NCBI GenBank assembly: GCA_947492525.1
Contig: CANLNQ010000021.1
Location: 62,001 to 126,000 of the forward strand
DNA: 64,000 bases
From: an uncultured Granulosicoccus sp.
GTDB lineage: Bacteria; Pseudomonadota; Gammaproteobacteria; Granulosicoccales; Granulosicoccaceae
Direction: 5' to 3'
Shown here: one piece after another, positions 61,640 to 64,000 of the stretch
Position numbering within the stretch: position 1 is the stretch's first letter
Layout: every line of letters starts with the position of its first letter
Notes under the pieces: model-generated
Seen by the model: the letters and a program-made list of their open reading frames with translations, nothing else
Databases searched by the model: none
Told to the model about the DNA's origin: nothing
Program-made: the position numbers and the translations under genes

Positions 61640-64000
61640 GTGAACAATCAGCCGCGTGTACTCAATTTCGACGATGTCATAGAACTTTGCGGTTCTGTGG
61701 CCACGTCTCGTGGTCAGGTGTACAAGGCCAGTGGTGCCGTGCAGGAGCTGGAATGGCTTGCCGAAGGCAGTGTACTGGCCGGCACCGTCCAGGGCAGTCA
61801 GTCAGAGCCCTACCACACCCGCATCACCATCGCCCCGCACCGCTTCGACGGCGAGTGTTCCTGCCCGGCGCGCTACAACTGCAAGCACGTGGCAGCGGCC
61901 CTGCTCAGCTGGATAGAAAAGCAGACGGCCACCCCCACGCCCGACGATCAGGCATTGCGTGCGGTCAATCGCTGGCTGCAGAAGCTGGTCGAACAGGGAC
62001 GCAAGGCCGCTCCCCTGCATGAACATCACGAACCCGGTGAGCCGCTACTCTTCTATCAGCTGGACAATACGGCGCTGACGCAGAACCAGAACGGCATAAC
62101 CTTGCAGATACTGCAGAGTCGCCTGCTCAAACGCGGCGGTTACGGCAAGGAGTCACCCTACCGTTACAACGGTCATTACTACCACCCGGATTGGGTACTG
62201 CACAGTGATCGCGCCATTCTGGAACTGGCCATCGGTCGGCAGAGCGACTTCTCCTATCGTGAATTGACCGTCGAGGGGGACATCGGCCACCTGCTGATGA
62301 ACAAGCTCATCGACTGTGGTCGCTGCTTCTGGGGACCGGAGCGCGAACACGCACTCACTCGCAGCCCGACGCGCGCACTGAGTTTCGACTGGGAACTGGA
62401 CGACAAGGATTGCTTTTCCCTGACCACACGCATCGACGGCGTTGACGAGTGGACGCTGGTGCCGACCGACCCACCCTGGTATCTGGACATCGGCAATGCC
62501 ACTGCCGGCTTGCTGGAAAACGCACCTCCCGTCGCACTGCTGACGCAGTTCGTCGAAGCCCCGCCCCTGCCCGAAGCGCACGCTCAGGCCGTCAGCAACT
62601 ACCTCGCCTCGCGCCTGCCGGAGAGCACCCTGCCGCTGCCCAAGCCGCCGAACTTCGTACGCATCAGCGAGGCACCGCTGCCGGTACTGGTGCTGCAATC
62701 ACGCGATGAAAGTCCCGACATCCGAGATTTCTACGCCTCGATCAAGTTTCGCTACGCCGACTACCTGCTGCCCTTCGACGGCATGGAAGCCGACGCCACG
62801 CTCGAAGGCAAGACGCCGGATGGCAAACCGCTGGTACTCAAACGCGATCTGCCAGCGGAGATTCGTTACTCGGTCGATTTCGGCAAACAGTTCCCGGAGT
62901 TCGAATCCGCGCAGAACAGCGACGCAGAATTCTTCTCACGCGCCGATCGCAAACCCCGTGCGCTCGATGTGCAACGTATCGCCCGTAGCTGGCGGGCGCT
63001 GCTCGACGAACGCCCCGAACTGACCAATCGTGGCTGGACGGTGCAGGTGCGCGAACCGTTCGACCTCAGCTTCCAGTCAGTCACACAGATAGAGGCCACG
63101 GTCAGTGAGACCACCTCCAACTGGTTCGACATGGCCCTGAAGCTTCGCCATGGCGAGCAGCAATTCGATCTGCTGCCACTGGTCATCGACTGGTTGCAGG
63201 GCGACTCGCGGGACAGCTCCATTCTGCTGCAGGCCGAAGACGGTCAGTGGCTGGAAGTTGCCCCCGATCTGTTCGCACCGGTGGCCGAGACGCTGATGGA
63301 GCTGTACGACGACCCGACCGGCAAGGAATTCCTGCGCATGCCTCGGCAACGCGCCGCCACCCTGGACACGCTGGAGAGCCACTGGAAAAAGCAGGGAGTC
63401 AGCGTGGCCTGGGACAAGGCCGAGCACATCTTCGATCTGGCAGAACGCCTGCGCAACTTTCAGGGCATACAGTCCACCAGTGCACCGAAGAACGTGCACG
63501 CCACCTTGCGCCCCTACCAGCTCGACGGCATGGCATGGCTGGGGTTTCTGGCCGAATACGGCTTCAACGGCATACTGGCCGATGACATGGGCCTGGGCAA
63601 GACGCTGCAGACACTGGGTCATCTGCAGCAGGAACGCGATCGTGGGCGTCTGACGCAACCCACGCTGATCGTGGCCCCGACCAGTCTGCTGGGCAACTGG
63701 CAACGTGAAGCTGCCAAGTTCACCCCCAATCTCAGAACCCTGATCTGGCACGGCACGGGCCGCAAACTCGACGACCTGGTCGCCAATCCGGTGGAAATCG
63801 TCATCACCAGCTATGCACTGGTTACCCGCGATATCGAGCTGCTGTCCAATCAGAACTTCGGTTGTGTGGTCCTCGATGAAGCGCAGGCCATCAAGAACCC
63901 GACGGCCAAGGTCACACAGGCACTGAAGACACTGACCATCGAGCGTCGCATCTGCCTCACCGGTACGCCGCTGGAAAACCATCTGGGCGAGCTGTGGTCA
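61640..64000 (+). CDS. SWIM zinc-finger SNF2-family helicase (partial, runs off the window)
   Basis: The frame opens with GTG at 61640 (V-N-N-Q-P-R-V-L-N-F-D) and stays open to the window end, so only the N-terminal 787 residues are present. A SWIM zinc-binding motif (C-S-C-P-A-R-Y-N-C-K-H) lies near residues 73-83. After a long middle domain come the SNF2 helicase motifs: LRPYQLDGMAWLGFLAEY, the Walker A-containing DDMGLGKTLQ and DEAQAIKNPTAK as Walker B. These are DNA translocases of unassigned role. The antisense frame over it is a shadow. Confidence 0.9.
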   Translation, partial: MNNQPRVLNFDDVIELCGSVATSRGQVYKASGAVQELEWLAEGSVLAGTVQGSQSEPYHTRITIAPHRFDGECSCPARYNCKHVAAALLSWIEKQTATPTPDDQALRAVNRWLQKLVEQGRKAAPLHEHHEPGEPLLFYQLDNTALTQNQNGITLQILQSRLLKRGGYGKESPYRYNGHYYHPDWVLHSDRAILELAIGRQSDFSYRELTVEGDIGHLLMNKLIDCGRCFWGPEREHALTRSPTRALSFDWELDDKDCFSLTTRIDGVDEWTLVPTDPPWYLDIGNATAGLLENAPPVALLTQFVEAPPLPEAHAQAVSNYLASRLPESTLPLPKPPNFVRISEAPLPVLVLQSRDESPDIRDFYASIKFRYADYLLPFDGMEADATLEGKTPDGKPLVLKRDLPAEIRYSVDFGKQFPEFESAQNSDAEFFSRADRKPRALDVQRIARSWRALLDERPELTNRGWTVQVREPFDLSFQSVTQIEATVSETTSNWFDMALKLRHGEQQFDLLPLVIDWLQGDSRDSSILLQAEDGQWLEVAPDLFAPVAETLMELYDDPTGKEFLRMPRQRAATLDTLESHWKKQGVSVAWDKAEHIFDLAERLRNFQGIQSTSAPKNVHATLRPYQLDGMAWLGFLAEYGFNGILADDMGLGKTLQTLGHLQQERDRGRLTQPTLIVAPTSLLGNWQREAAKFTPNLRTLIWHGTGRKLDDLVANPVEIVITSYALVTRDIELLSNQNFGCVVLDEAQAIKNPTAKVTQALKTLTIERRICLTGTPLENHLGELWS

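Noticed and set aside
63077-63982. Minus-strand open frame of 301 codons
   Set aside because: Antisense to the SNF2 helicase, whose motifs are clear in the plus-strand frame.

Overview
The window looks like a chromosomal segment of a free-living, probably marine, gammaproteobacterium of moderately high GC. Supporting genes are glyQS next to gmhB and a PlsC-type acyltransferase, glnA with an NtrC-regulated sigma-54 promoter, ntrBC, metA of the succinyltransferase type, yaeQ, quinone-dependent pyrD and patZ. TRAP and choline transporters and a Tat-exported PhoX phosphatase fit a marine copiotroph. I cannot fix the genus from sequence alone. I saw no tRNA, rRNA, CRISPR array, prophage or complete transposase gene.

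Layout. 1-4.9 kb: tail of a DUF3618 protein, then a translationally coupled minus-strand operon (DUF3857/transglutaminase protein, acyltransferase, CdsA-like enzyme, CDP-alcohol phosphotransferase-like protein). 5-8.7 kb: metA with a conserved P-loop ATPase, a YpfJ-type metallopeptidase and a TatD nuclease. 8.8-13.1 kb: acyltransferase, gmhB, glyS and glyQ, divergent from glnA (13.5-14.9 kb). 15-23 kb: a LacI-controlled L-threonate (tetronate) catabolic operon with its own TRAP transporter (dctP, fused dctQM, ltnD, otnK, otnC, otnI). 23-25.1 kb: phoX with a Pho box. 25.5-34 kb: a KamA-like radical SAM protein, then an unassigned catabolic cluster (NIPSNAP, HIBDH-like dehydrogenase, GntR, ThDP enzyme, TauD/BBOX-like oxygenase, class II aldolase, LysR). 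34.2-37.7 kb: DUF3149, DUF4124, ntrB, ntrC. The 19 kb between glnA and ntrBC therefore look like accessory catabolic cargo inside an ancestral nitrogen-control locus.

38-43.7 kb: the most intriguing block. It is a five-gene operon of a GCS2/YbdK carboxylate-amine ligase, two different ATP-grasp proteins and two alpha/beta-hydrolases, a likely small-peptide or amide-forming pathway with unknown product. 43.8-56.3 kb: housekeeping and general metabolism (orphan pseudopilin, asnS, holA, SMP-30 lactonase, GST, yaeQ, pyrD, DHH phosphoesterase, HDAC-like amidohydrolase, patZ, alpha/beta-hydrolase). 56.6-61.6 kb: lipoprotein, DUF4398/OmpA pair and a choXWV choline ABC transporter. The window ends inside a SWIM/SNF2 helicase gene (61.64 kb to the edge).

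Repeats are a notable theme. Short tandem arrays of 5, 7, 9, about 13 and 53 bp sit just after stop codons. A 264-bp MITE-like element with 34-bp terminal inverted repeats bounded by CTAG lies at 56.4 kb. Two half-copies, at 31 and 48 kb, supply the TAG stop codons of the adjoining genes.
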